Counted from the first letter of the stretch, positions 35,200-43,194 are shown. The stretch is DNA of 64,000 nucleotides from CAVRZY01 sp963725415 (GCA_963725415.1 CAVRZY010000035.1:6640-70639), one strand, 5' to 3'. Notes: generated from the letters alone by a model not told the origin. Made by a program: numbers and translations.

Positions 35200-35514
35200 G
35201 TGTTCACATTCATCGAGTCGGCTGCTTTCGAACGTGTGCGCGCCCTTTACCTCGATGACGACGAATATGCTGAGTTGCAGCAGTTCATGATGCAGAACCC
35301 GGAAGCGGGAAGCATCGTTCGCGGCTCTGGCGGTGTCAGGAAGCTGCGCTGGCGGCGCAAGGGCGGCGGCAAGCGTGGGGGATTGCGTGTGATCTACTTC
35401 GTTCGCTATCAGCCGAATGAATTCTGGATGCTGGCATTATACGCCAAGGCGAAGCAGGAGAACGCGCCTGCTCACATTCTTAAGCAACTGAAGGAGGTGT
35501 TCAAACATGAGTAA
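35200..35514 (+). CDS. RelE/HigB-type toxin
   Basis: 104 residues from GTG 35200. It shows the RelE-like fold pattern: 'FIESAAFERVRALYLDDDEYAELQQFMMQNPEAGSIVRGSGGVRKLRWRRKGGGKRGGLRVIYFVRYQPNEFWMLALYAKAKQENA'. The basic RKLRW…GGLRVIYF core is the usual active-site surface of ribosome-dependent mRNA interferases. It ends eight bases inside the next gene, an XRE-type antitoxin, giving the toxin-first HigBA order. It lies alone with its partner between two tRNA-derived repeats. Confidence 0.85.
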   Translation: MFTFIESAAFERVRALYLDDDEYAELQQFMMQNPEAGSIVRGSGGVRKLRWRRKGGGKRGGLRVIYFVRYQPNEFWMLALYAKAKQENAPAHILKQLKEVFKHE

Positions 35515-35821
35515 GAAAGTGAGCGCACGGGCGCTCGCGCGTTTGGAGGCGGAGCGCGATATCTGGCAGGAAGTCCTGGACGGTGTGCGCGAAATCAAGG
35601 CTGGCCGCGGCAAGCGGACTCAGGTTGAGCCCGGTTCGGCTATCATGCGAGCCCGCCTGAAATCCGGTCTAACACAGGCACAGTTCGCGGCAGTACTGGG
35701 AATCTCGAAACGCACGCTGGAGCAATGGGAGCAAGGACGGCGCCAGCCAAGCGGGGCGGCAAAGTCGCTCATCCGGGTCGCAGAATTGCATCCCGAGGTG
35801 CTGCGTGAAATCGCAGCGTGA
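35507..35821 (+). CDS. HigA/NadS-type XRE antitoxin
   Basis: 104 residues. The C-terminal half is a clear helix-turn-helix: 'SAIMRARLKSGLTQAQFAAVLGISKRTLEQWEQGRRQPSGAAKSLIRVAELHPEVL'. The N-terminal half probably contacts the toxin. Its ATG overlaps the toxin gene and is preceded by AAGGAGG. It should repress its own operon and neutralise the upstream toxin. Only ~20 bases separate its stop from the third tRNA-Glu repeat. Confidence 0.9.
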   Translation: MSKKVSARALARLEAERDIWQEVLDGVREIKAGRGKRTQVEPGSAIMRARLKSGLTQAQFAAVLGISKRTLEQWEQGRRQPSGAAKSLIRVAELHPEVLREIAA

Positions 35822-35839
35822 ACCGGGCCGCAGCCACGC

Positions 35840-35906
35840 CGTCTAAGGGTTAGCACGGAGCCCTCTCAAGGCTCAAATACGGGTTCGATTCCCGTTAGCG
35901 CTGCCA
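35840..35906 (+). repeat. Long partial tRNA-Glu copy (att-like site 3, pseudo-tRNA)
   Basis: 67 bases that match the tRNA-Glu gene from CGTCTAAGGG in the D-arm to the CCA end with a single change (GTTAGGACGG to GTTAGCACGG, breaking the conserved GG). The 5' acceptor strand is missing, so it cannot fold as a tRNA. It closes segment B (34963-35906). Confidence 0.9.
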
Positions 35907-36247
35907 AGCCAAGCGTTCCGGAGGGTTGAGACTGTTTTCCAGCGAGCCCGGAGCAGGCATTCTCCGGTGTCCATGTTGTGAGAGTGGTCGCAGGATGTAC
36001 CGGGCATGCGGAGACGGCGTACGAGCGGTTCTGGATGCAAGGTGTTGGTTACCGACGGTCACAGCAGAAAGGTGCGTCGGACAGCCGCACGCAATTCGTT
36101 GAAACTGGGGGGCTTCCAATTGGGTTTGGGATCTGGAAGACTCTGAACGCTTGGCCAAGAGGAGGTACGATGAAATCAGGGGCGTCGGTAGCGCCAGCGC
36201 GGTGTCAAGATAGCACTGGGAATACCGATATATCTGCTGGGGGAAGC
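35907..36247. other. Non-coding left part of segment C
   Basis: 341 bases of lower GC than the neighbouring chromosome. The open frame that crosses it has no conserved look until the ATG at 36248. No promoter is obvious. Confidence 0.45.
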
Positions 36248-36496
36248 ATGGCATTGGAAAAGGAAATTCAGTTCTTCGAGCAGCATCGTTCTGAATGGAT
36301 TACGCATTACGAGGGGAAGTTCGCCCTTGTTGTTTGTGAGGAACTGGTTGGCACATTCGACACCTCCGAGGCGGCATATGAGGTCGGAGTCGAGAGGTTT
36401 GGGAACGTGCCAATGCTGATCAAACAGATTGTGCGGGAGGATTCGGTGGCCTGTATACCCGCGCTGACCCTCGGGCTTATCTGTGCCCATCCATAA
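36248..36496 (+). CDS. Small conserved protein of unknown function, partner of the aspartyl protease gene
   Basis: 82 residues from ATG 36248, preceded by a GGGGGAAG site. 'LEKEIQFFEQHRSEWITHYEGKFALVVCEELVGTFDTSEAAYEVGVERFGNVPMLIKQI' matches a small family I have seen next to retropepsin-like genes in environmental bacteria. The short beta-rich module ends in 'FGNVP.L.KQI'. Its stop lies inside the start of the protease gene, so the two are translated together. No activity can be named. Codon use and GC are lower than in flanking chromosomal genes. Confidence 0.75.
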   Translation: MALEKEIQFFEQHRSEWITHYEGKFALVVCEELVGTFDTSEAAYEVGVERFGNVPMLIKQIVREDSVACIPALTLGLICAHP

Positions 36497-36983
36497 CTGC
36501 GGCTTCCAAACTGTCCCGTTGGGGCAACAGCCCGTTGGGGCGCCGTTTCCGCGGGGACTGCATGAGTGCGGTCCGGTCATGCAGATACAGATAGAAATCC
36601 CTGCACAGTTGGCAGCGCAGCTCCAGAAGGCTAACCAGCCCATCCCGAAGCCGGTCCTTGGCATGGCGCTAATAGACACCGGCGCGACCTGTAGTGGCAT
36701 CGATCAGACTGTGGTTCAACAATTGGGTCTTCAGCCCGTAGGGGTCCAGAAGGTCGGGACCGCGGGAGGTATGCACGATCAGTCTTTGTATCCTGCGAGG
36801 TTGTCCTTTCCGGGTACTGGTTTCTCGGCTGCCGAGTCGAAGCAACTGCTCGGAGTCGATCTCGCCGGTCAGGTTCTGGCACATCTTAATGCGCCCATGA
36901 TCGCGTTGATCGGGCGCGATATTCTTGCTCGATTCATCCTGATCTACAACGGGCCGGCTGGGCAGTTCACGCCTGCATTTTGA
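36483..36983 (+). CDS. Retropepsin-like aspartyl protease
   Basis: 166 residues from GTG 36483, or ~134 from ATG 36579 (MQIQIEIPAQL). The motif 'MALIDTGATCSGID' (catalytic Asp ~65 from the GTG) is the retropepsin DTGAT signature. 'APMIALIGRDILARFILIYNG' forms the second hydrophobic-Gly strand (ALIGRD). It should work as a dimer, cytosolic since no signal peptide is seen. It is coupled to the upstream small gene; the natural substrate may be that partner, but this is a guess. Confidence 0.85.
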   Translation: MPIHNCGFQTVPLGQQPVGAPFPRGLHECGPVMQIQIEIPAQLAAQLQKANQPIPKPVLGMALIDTGATCSGIDQTVVQQLGLQPVGVQKVGTAGGMHDQSLYPARLSFPGTGFSAAESKQLLGVDLAGQVLAHLNAPMIALIGRDILARFILIYNGPAGQFTPAF

Positions 36984-37176
36984 AAGGGCGACAGGCCCTC
37001 GCCCCCTGTTCGCACAAGCGTGCAAAACTGTGCAAACATCACAGGGAAACGTGTCCACACTGGCCGGGCGGCCCTGGGGTCCGCGGCGGCGAGGCGGCGG
37101 GTGAGGGAACCGCTGACAACCTCACCGAGCAAGAGGTAACATGACCAGCATCGGGACCAACGGGAGGTGAAGGACC

Positions 37177-37824
37177 ATGAAACCGTGGACGAAGGCTGCC
37201 GTGCAAGGCGCGGCTTGCGGGTTGATGCTCGGGTTGGTGCTGCTGATCGGCGGGCGATTGTGGCAGCCGCAGGTTGCGGCAGCGCAGGCCAAGCCTCCCG
37301 CCGTGCCTGAGGTGGTGAAGGCCAAGCGTTTCGAAGTGGTGGACGCGGCGGGGAAGACGCGGGTGGGCTTGAACGTGGACCAACTGGGAAGCTCGATTGT
37401 AGCCGTGTACGACTCCGCCGGAGAGGCGCGGGTGGTGTTGGATGTGGCCCCGGACGGAAGCGGCGGTCTGAGTTTGTGGGACGCGCCGGGGAAGATGCGG
37501 GCACGCCTGGGCTTGACAGGAAAGGGCAGCCCCTTCTTCGAATTGCGGGATGCGGCGGGCAAGCCGCAGGTAATGCTGGATGTACTTCCTAACATAAACC
37601 CGCGGCTGGTATTGGCGGACGCGGGGGGGAAGGAGCGGGTAATGCTGAGCATGACGAAGGACGGCAACCCTTGCCTGGTGTTGATGGATAAGGCTGGAAT
37701 GCCGAGAGCTGTTTTGGGAGCTACCAGTTTAGAGACGCTCAAGACCGCAGAGGTCACGATGCGGCCTGAGTCCTCGCTAGTGCTGTTCGACAAAGACGCG
37801 AAGGTCATGTGGAAAGCTCCGTAG
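37177..37824 (+). CDS. Secreted or membrane-anchored repeat protein of unknown function
   Basis: 215 residues. An N-terminal hydrophobic helix (AACGLMLGLVLLIGGRLW) serves as a signal or anchor. The rest consists of about seven degenerate units of ~22 residues of the form 'f.l.D.aGk.rv.L.....g.p.L.L.D..G': 'RFEVVDAAGKTRVGLNVDQLGSSIVAVYDSAGEARVVLDV…FFELRDAAGKPQVMLDV…RLVLADAGGKERVMLSM…CLVLMDKAGMPRAVLGA'. This suggests a beta-solenoid or propeller. The ATG is preceded by GGGAGGTGAAGG. It lies in accessory segment C; function is unknown. Confidence 0.75.
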   Translation: MKPWTKAAVQGAACGLMLGLVLLIGGRLWQPQVAAAQAKPPAVPEVVKAKRFEVVDAAGKTRVGLNVDQLGSSIVAVYDSAGEARVVLDVAPDGSGGLSLWDAPGKMRARLGLTGKGSPFFELRDAAGKPQVMLDVLPNINPRLVLADAGGKERVMLSMTKDGNPCLVLMDKAGMPRAVLGATSLETLKTAEVTMRPESSLVLFDKDAKVMWKAP

Positions 37825-38209
37825 CAACACGATGGCTCCGGCTTCGCGCACAGAGGCCCCAGGACGCGACGACCAGGCCAGGGAATAGTCCGGGCCTGGA
37901 GAAGTGCTAGTCTGTTGCTGTTCGCGTTAGCGGGAACGCGAGTGAAGGGCGGGAGGCCGATGAAGGGAGAGCAATCTGTAGACAAGTCGCGCAAGTATGA
38001 ACCCGAGGGGTGGCCCTGGGGGCGTGTGCGGTTTGGGGGGTGTTACTCGCGATGTTCTTCGGGGGCGTCTACCTGCTGGTCCGATTCGTGAAGTGGGCGT
38101 GGATGAGGGACTGACCCCGCAAGCGCGGACTCTCGCGAGCATTGGTCTGCCCAATCGCGCGCCAAGCGGCAATGGCGCGGTGGGGGAAGAGGAAGGAACA
38201 GGAGACACC
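37825..38209. other. Spacer before the AlbA_2 gene
   Basis: 385 bases. A short stretch (ending at a TGA at 38114) encodes 'WGVLLAMFFGGVYLLVRFVKWAWMRD', which looks like a single transmembrane helix, but its frame has a stop just upstream and needs a GTG start or a frameshift, so no gene is claimed. The inverted pair TTCGCG/CGCGAG near 37921-37943 forms a small hairpin. Confidence 0.4.
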
Positions 38210-38911
38210 GTGACGAAGCAATCCGACCTTCACATTTCAGTTGCGGATGCAATGTGGATCCATGACCTCAGTGAGGAAGAGCTACTGAGACGCCTACGTG
38301 ATACAGAAGACCAATTCGTTGAGAGGAAAACTCAGGGGGATAAAAAAGATTGGCTCTTGGCTGCCGTCGCCCTGGCGAATTCGACGCCGGTTGGGTACCC
38401 CGCTATCCTGTTTATCGGCGTCAGGAATGACGGCAGGTTGGAGCCCGGGCCGTGCAACTTCGAGTCTTTGCAGCGATCATTCAGTAGGGAACTGAACAAA
38501 GCCTACCCTCCGATCTACTGTCTTCCGAGGATGCTCCGGCAAGGCCAGGGAGAGTGCCTAGCGGTGATCGTCCCGGGCAGCCCGAGCCGGCCTCACTTTG
38601 CAGGCAAGTCCTACGTGCGGGTTGGATCAGAAACCAAGGAAGCCTCCGAAGAGCAGTTCTCGGCACTCATCGCAGAACGTAACAGCAAGGCATACGAAAT
38701 TCGGAAGTGGATAGGCAAGACCATTAACCTTCGTTACGTTGACGTTCGCAGGGGCGAGGCTGCCACAAAGCTGATTGACTGCAACCAGTTCTACCTGACG
38801 CATAGGCCTCAAGCTGCCGATCGACCGAAATCAATCCCCTTGCACCAGGTGGAGATCTGTCACGATCACGAACATGACACTTTGGAACTCGAAGTCTACA
38901 GCAGCCGTTAA
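38210..38911 (+). CDS. AlbA_2/Schlafen-like DNA-binding domain protein
   Basis: 233 residues from GTG 38210, preceded by GGAAGGAACAGGAG. 'TEDQFVERKTQGDKKDWLLAAVALANSTPVGYPAILFIGVRNDGRLEPG' matches the AlbA_2 (Schlafen AAA_4-like) N-terminal module, with the E.K and 'IGV.NDG' signatures. 'GECLAVIVPGSPSRPHFAGKSYVRVGSETKEASEEQFSALIAERNS' continues the domain. These domains occur in transcription regulators and defence-type proteins. There is no helicase or winged-helix tail here. It is the last gene of segment C, with lower GC than the chromosome. Confidence 0.75.
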   Translation: MTKQSDLHISVADAMWIHDLSEEELLRRLRDTEDQFVERKTQGDKKDWLLAAVALANSTPVGYPAILFIGVRNDGRLEPGPCNFESLQRSFSRELNKAYPPIYCLPRMLRQGQGECLAVIVPGSPSRPHFAGKSYVRVGSETKEASEEQFSALIAERNSKAYEIRKWIGKTINLRYVDVRRGEAATKLIDCNQFYLTHRPQAADRPKSIPLHQVEICHDHEHDTLELEVYSSR

Positions 38912-39271
38912 CGACGGCCGTCTGCCGGCCGGCGTACCGCAACCCGAAAACGGGTGAGTTCCGGCAGTCCCGCGTCTAGTCGTGCGGGTGACCGTGGAAA
39001 CGGAGGCGGCCCGGTGGCTGCTGGGATCGGCCCTGGGGCAGAAGCCGGCGCCCCCGCCAGATGAGGTGGACTGAGGGGCCGGTTTCGCCTTCTCTTCGCG
39101 CGGGCGTGCAAATACCCCAGCGAGACACGCTGAATCTGCCTGTACCAGTTGGACAGCGCCCTCTAATCTTGTCAACGACTTAGCACGGGATGGCACCCGT
39201 TGAGACGCCGGTATACGGGTTCGATTCCCGTTAGCGCTGCCATGGCTGCGGGGCGTTTCACCAACCGCGTA
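38912..39271. other. Right end of segment C and junction with chromosome
   Basis: 360 bases with no supported gene. The last tRNA-Glu 3'-end repeat ends at 39242, after which chromosomal sequence (end of the GH106 gene) resumes. Confidence 0.5.
39213..39242 (+). repeat. tRNA-Glu 3'-end repeat (att-like site 4)
   Basis: 30 bases ATACGGGTTCGATTCCCGTTAGCGCTGCCA identical to the T-arm/acceptor end of the intact tRNA-Glu. Upstream, TTAGCACGGG echoes the D-arm variant in site 3. It closes segment C (35907-39242) and probably marks the right end of the whole accessory region. Confidence 0.9.
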
Positions 39272-42040
39272 TCACTGGGGTACCAGGCACAGTGTGCCGA
39301 GCAGGCCGGAGGGTAGCGGCTTCAGGTTTTCGAGGTCTTGGGGCTGGAAGCGGTCGCCGTATTTGGCGATGAGGGGTTTGTAGTCGGGGAGGGGCTCGCC
39401 GGCCATGCGGTTGATGGCCAGGTTGGAGACGACCAGCCGGAGTTCGTTGTCGCCGGGGCGGAGGAAACGGGTCACGTCGATCTGGTAGGGCGGGCACCAG
39501 AGGGTTCCAGCGCGCTTGCCGTTGAGGAAAACCTCGGCGGCCTCTCGGATGGGTGGCTCGATCCAAGTGCGGAATCCCCGAGAGGCGGTGAGTGGGACGG
39601 GGGTCGGGTCGCCAAAATCCAGCTTGACCTGGAGGCCCTTCTTGAGGAACGCAGCCGGGACGGAGATCAGCTTTTGGTAGGTGGCCCGGCCCGAGTAGAA
39701 GCGCGTCTGGGGATCGTCAGTCCAGGAGCGCAACTGGTCCATGCGGACTCTGCTGCCGGTGTCTTCGAAGGTGACTTCCCAGTCCCGGCTGAGGTCCAGG
39801 GGCGGCGGGAGGCTGGCGCGCGGGGCTGTGGCGGGCCTGGAGACCGGGCCACCTGGCGCGCCGAAAACCAGGAGGCGCGAGCCGTAGGGCTCCAGATCGA
39901 GCGCCAGCACGGTTCCGTCTTTTGAGCGGCGCAGGACTTCCGCCGGGGCCACCTCTCCAGTGAGGGGATTCCACCATTCGGCGGTCTTGCCGAGGACGCG
40001 GAAGTCAGCCTGCACTTTTTTGAGGGTGTTGCCGGTGTTGGCGAGGAAGTAGATCTCGCTGGAGCCGGCGGTGCGGTGGATGAAACCGATCTCCGGCGCC
40101 GGAGGCGTCAGGATGACGTCTGGGCGGTGCAGTTTAGCCAGCGTGCGGCCGAGTTCCTCGTTTTCCTGCTGGAGGAAGTATGCGGGAGCGAAGGGGCGCT
40201 GGAAGAGGTCGCGCACCAGGGCAGCGATCTGGGCTGTCTCCGCTTCGCGATTGAGCAGTCCGGGGGCCAGGGCCGGCAGTCGCCGCGTAGCGAGGAGGAT
40301 TCCACCGCTGCGCGCGAACTCCCCCAACTGTTGCAAGGTCTTCAGAGGGATGCGCTCGAGGCCGGGGAGCACGACGATCCGGTACTCGTGCTTGCCGAGC
40401 AGCAGGCGGCCTTTCTCGACCCGGCCGAGCCGGGCGATCGCGGCGTCATCGAGGAGGTCGAAGCTGTATCCGGCTTCGAGCAGGCGGGGGATAAGCGCCG
40501 GGCCAATGCGCTCGCCGATGCCTTGCGAGAGCGAGACCCGGCCCGCCCTGAAGTTGGCCCAAGCGTCGTGAGTGGGCGCGTAGAGAGCGACGTCGTTAGC
40601 GGGTTCGCCCTGGCGGAGCATGAAGGCGACGCGTTGGAGGTAGGCCATCAGATCGGGCATGATGTGCCACCAGGGGTTGTTGTCGTTCAGCACGCCGGCG
40701 GCGTAAAGGCGCCAGCCGGGCTGGCCGGCGGCGGGCGGGGAGTAGGGCCAGCCGTGCCCGATCAACTGGGTGATGCCTTGAAGGAAATGCTGGTCGGCCT
40801 CGGCTTTGAAGTCGAGTGGAGTGGCGCGAAAGACCGGCGAATGGATCCAAGTCCAGGTCTCCGAGGAGACGACAGGCCGCCCAAGATTGTGAGCGGCGGA
40901 GGAGGCCCAACGCGAGGTGGTGAAGGCATTCCAGTGCGCGCCCTCGCCCTCCGGCAGGTCTACCAGGGAGTAACTGGAGAGGGAGGCTGGCGGCGTGCCA
41001 TAGGCCTGGACGCGGGAAAGCACGTTGTGACGGTGGGACCATTCCTGAAGCGGGCCGAGGAACTGCTCATCGAGCAGCTCCGTGAGGGTCTGCCCGTAAT
41101 CGTGGCGGACGGCGGCGGTCTTGTCTCCGATGCCGGCCACCAAGGCGGGGAGGTAGGGTTTCAAGTCATAGCCGCGCCGGCGCTGGAATTCCTGGAGCAA
41201 GCCGGGGGTCCAATCCGAGCTGTACACTTCCAGGCTGTCGCAGAAAACAGCGCGAATCGAGCCCGGGCCGGCGGCTTCCAAGAGCTTTTCACCGACGGAG
41301 CGCAGGTGATTGTCGAGGGCGGCGCGGTCGTAGTGATCGTGCACGTAACCTTCGCTGCCTACCGCAGCCCGCTTTACCGTCTGGCCGGTGTGGCCGGCAA
41401 AGAACAGCAGAGCCAGGCGGGGGCTGCCGGCGGGGAGCAACAAGCGCGGCTGGCCGTCGTCAATAAGCGTCAGTTCGAGGAGGCTGTCGGGTGCGAGGGT
41501 TTTCTCGTCCCCCCGAGCGGCAAAGGCGGTGATGAACCGCTCGTCCGGCCGGGGCTTGGGCAAGGGGAGGGAGGTGGCGCCGGGCTGGATGGGCAGCCGT
41601 TCGCATCTCAGACGCCCGGCGGCCTGTTCGAGCGGGATGTGCGGCCCGCCGAAGGGCCAACCGCTGCCTAGGGTCATGTCCATGCGCAGGCCCAGGCGGC
41701 GGGCGGCGGCGGCGGTGAAGCGCACCGCGTCCAGAAACTCGGGGGAGAGATAGCGGAGGTTGACCAGCCCCTGGGCGGGATCGTCGAGCACCAGCGGGTA
41801 GACCGGTTGCACTTCGAAGCCGCCGAAACCGCCGGCCTTCATCAGCTTCATCTCGCGCTCCAGCTCTGTGTGGGTGACGGCGGGGCCGAACCACCACCAG
41901 CGCACCATAACTTTGCAGTCCTCGGACGGCTTTTGGAAGCCCTGACGGAGCTGCGGGGGCGTGGCCGCGGGCGAATCGAGGGCGGCGGCCAGAAACGCCA
42001 GCATGAATATCAAAGTGCGGGAAATCATTTTGGTCTTCAT
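39272..42040 (-). CDS. Glycoside hydrolase family 106 (alpha-L-rhamnosidase-like), secreted
   Basis: About 922 residues from ATG 42040 (alternative ATG 42028) with a signal peptide (ISRTLIFMLAFLAAALDSPAA). The N-terminal 'EDCKVMVRWWWFGPAVTHTELEREMKLMKAGGFGGFEVQPVYPL' is the GH106 start. 'LGLRMDMTLGSGWPFGGPHIPLEQAAGRL', 'AVFCDSLEVYSSDWTPGLLQEFQRRRGYDL', 'VVSSETWTW' and a C-terminal carbohydrate-binding-like beta domain ('RDWEVTFEDTG…YQIDVTRFLRPGDNELRLVVSNLAINRMAGEP') complete the family layout. It should remove alpha-L-rhamnose from pectins or similar glycans in the periplasm or outside. It diverges from the FG-GAP gene with only 16 bases between the two start codons. Confidence 0.9.
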   Translation of the reverse strand: MKTKMISRTLIFMLAFLAAALDSPAATPPQLRQGFQKPSEDCKVMVRWWWFGPAVTHTELEREMKLMKAGGFGGFEVQPVYPLVLDDPAQGLVNLRYLSPEFLDAVRFTAAAARRLGLRMDMTLGSGWPFGGPHIPLEQAAGRLRCERLPIQPGATSLPLPKPRPDERFITAFAARGDEKTLAPDSLLELTLIDDGQPRLLLPAGSPRLALLFFAGHTGQTVKRAAVGSEGYVHDHYDRAALDNHLRSVGEKLLEAAGPGSIRAVFCDSLEVYSSDWTPGLLQEFQRRRGYDLKPYLPALVAGIGDKTAAVRHDYGQTLTELLDEQFLGPLQEWSHRHNVLSRVQAYGTPPASLSSYSLVDLPEGEGAHWNAFTTSRWASSAAHNLGRPVVSSETWTWIHSPVFRATPLDFKAEADQHFLQGITQLIGHGWPYSPPAAGQPGWRLYAAGVLNDNNPWWHIMPDLMAYLQRVAFMLRQGEPANDVALYAPTHDAWANFRAGRVSLSQGIGERIGPALIPRLLEAGYSFDLLDDAAIARLGRVEKGRLLLGKHEYRIVVLPGLERIPLKTLQQLGEFARSGGILLATRRLPALAPGLLNREAETAQIAALVRDLFQRPFAPAYFLQQENEELGRTLAKLHRPDVILTPPAPEIGFIHRTAGSSEIYFLANTGNTLKKVQADFRVLGKTAEWWNPLTGEVAPAEVLRRSKDGTVLALDLEPYGSRLLVFGAPGGPVSRPATAPRASLPPPLDLSRDWEVTFEDTGSRVRMDQLRSWTDDPQTRFYSGRATYQKLISVPAAFLKKGLQVKLDFGDPTPVPLTASRGFRTWIEPPIREAAEVFLNGKRAGTLWCPPYQIDVTRFLRPGDNELRLVVSNLAINRMAGEPLPDYKPLIAKYGDRFQPQDLENLKPLPSGLLGTLCLVPQ

Positions 42041-42056
42041 AGTGTACAATCTCCGC
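42041..42056. promoter_or_regulatory. 16-base divergent start region with TACAAT
   Basis: The start codons of the divergent GH106 and FG-GAP genes are separated by AGTGTACAATCTCCGC only. TACAAT (42045-42050) lies six bases before the plus-strand ATG. On the minus strand TACACT abuts the ATG at 42040, or lies 12 bases before ATG 42028. Both promoters must extend into the opposite gene. Confidence 0.5.
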
Positions 42057-43193
42057 ATGAGAAAAGGTTTGGTGTTGGCTGCAATTTGCCTGCTGGCCTT
42101 GGCGGCATGGACCGCCGGGCGACCGGGGGAAATCCCCTTCGAGAAGCATGCGCTCGATCTCGGCGCCAGCGAGACATGCGCGTTTGCGGACGTCAATGGC
42201 GACGGACGCCTGGACATCATTTCGGGCGAGAACTGGTTTGAGGCGCCGAAATGGGTTCGCCACAAGTTTCGCGAGCTGCCGTTCACGAACAATTACATCG
42301 ACAATTTTAGCGATCTGCCGCTGGACGTGAACGGGGACGGGCAGGTGGATGTGGTGAGCTGCTCGTGGTTCAGCAGGCGTCTGGCGTGGTGGCAGAATCC
42401 CGGGCAGGGGAAGGGGGAGTGGAAGGAGCACGAAATTGACAGCGGCTTCCCGATCGAGTTTGCCTTCCTGGTGGATCTGGACAACGACGGCAAAGCGCGC
42501 GAGGTGCTGCCGCAGTACGGGCCGCCGAAGGCCCCGCTGGCGTGGTACGAGGTGAAGGACGGCGCGTTCGTCAAGCACGTGGTAAGCCCGACCAGCTACG
42601 GGCACGGCATCGGGGTGGGCGATGTGAACGGGGACGGGCGGAACGACATCCTGACGCCCAAGGGCTGGTTTGAGGCGCCTGCGGATCCGCGCGCGGGGGA
42701 GTGGATCTGGCATGCGGACTTCGATCTCGGCTCGGTCGGCTTCATGTACGTGCTGGACATCAATGGAGACGGGCGGAACGACATCCTGACGTCGCTGAGC
42801 CACGATTACGGGATCTTCTGGCTGGAGCGCGGGGAGGGGAGCAAATGGACCAAGCGGATGATCGACGACAGTTGGTCGCAGCCGCACGCGCTGGCTTTGG
42901 TGGACCTGAACGGAGACGGGCGGAAGGACCTGATCACGGGCAAGCGGTACATGGCGCACAACGGACGCGATCCTGGCGAGCGGGAGCCGCTGGGGGTCTA
43001 CTGGTATGAATACCGGGTCGAGGGGAAGACGGTGGAGTGGACGCGGCACGTCATCGACTACAGCACGCGCACGGGCGGCGGGATGCAGATCGCGGTGGCC
43101 GATCTGGACGGGGATGGGGATCCGGATTTCGCGATGGGCGGCAAGAGCGGGCTGTTCTTGTTTGAGAACAAGAGCCGGCAGGGGAAACGATAG
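42057..43193 (+). CDS. Secreted FG-GAP/VCBS-repeat beta-propeller protein
   Basis: 378 residues. A signal peptide (GLVLAAICLLALAAWTAG) is followed by six or seven blades each with an EF-hand-like calcium loop: 'DVNGDGRLDIISG', 'DVNGDGQVDVVSC', 'DLDNDGKAREV', 'DVNGDGRNDILTP', 'DINGDGRNDILTS', 'DLNGDGRKDLITG', 'DLDGDGDPDFAMG'. Such propellers bind calcium and often sugars or partner proteins. Divergent orientation from the GH106 gene suggests shared use in polysaccharide handling. Its stop is one base from the convergent chrA stop. Confidence 0.9.
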   Translation: MRKGLVLAAICLLALAAWTAGRPGEIPFEKHALDLGASETCAFADVNGDGRLDIISGENWFEAPKWVRHKFRELPFTNNYIDNFSDLPLDVNGDGQVDVVSCSWFSRRLAWWQNPGQGKGEWKEHEIDSGFPIEFAFLVDLDNDGKAREVLPQYGPPKAPLAWYEVKDGAFVKHVVSPTSYGHGIGVGDVNGDGRNDILTPKGWFEAPADPRAGEWIWHADFDLGSVGFMYVLDINGDGRNDILTSLSHDYGIFWLERGEGSKWTKRMIDDSWSQPHALALVDLNGDGRKDLITGKRYMAHNGRDPGEREPLGVYWYEYRVEGKTVEWTRHVIDYSTRTGGGMQIAVADLDGDGDPDFAMGGKSGLFLFENKSRQGKR

Positions 43194-43194
43194 T

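Noticed and set aside
34932..35213. Minus-strand 93-codon frame with an acidic tail (EFVADQSTDEEPAFDKEEP)
   Set aside because: It crosses the tRNA-derived repeat, has no start signal and matches no family. It is likely chance coding across the cassette junction.
35840..35906. Second tRNA-Glu gene
   Set aside because: The 5' acceptor strand is missing and the D-loop GG is changed. It is an att-type partial copy, not a functional tRNA.
38010..38114. Small transmembrane gene ending in FFGGVYLLVRFVKWAWMRD
   Set aside because: The helix looks real, but its frame has a stop immediately upstream and lacks a ribosome-binding site. It would need a GTG start or a frameshift, so I only mention it in the spacer entry.
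31963..39271. Integrase or transposase within the accessory region
   Set aside because: I looked for tyrosine- and serine-recombinase motifs on both strands and saw none. The array has no visible mobility gene of its own.
40076..41671. A 531-codon plus-strand frame and long minus-strand frames across 41.4-43.2 kb
   Set aside because: They are shadows of the GH106 and FG-GAP genes, which have signal peptides and family motifs.
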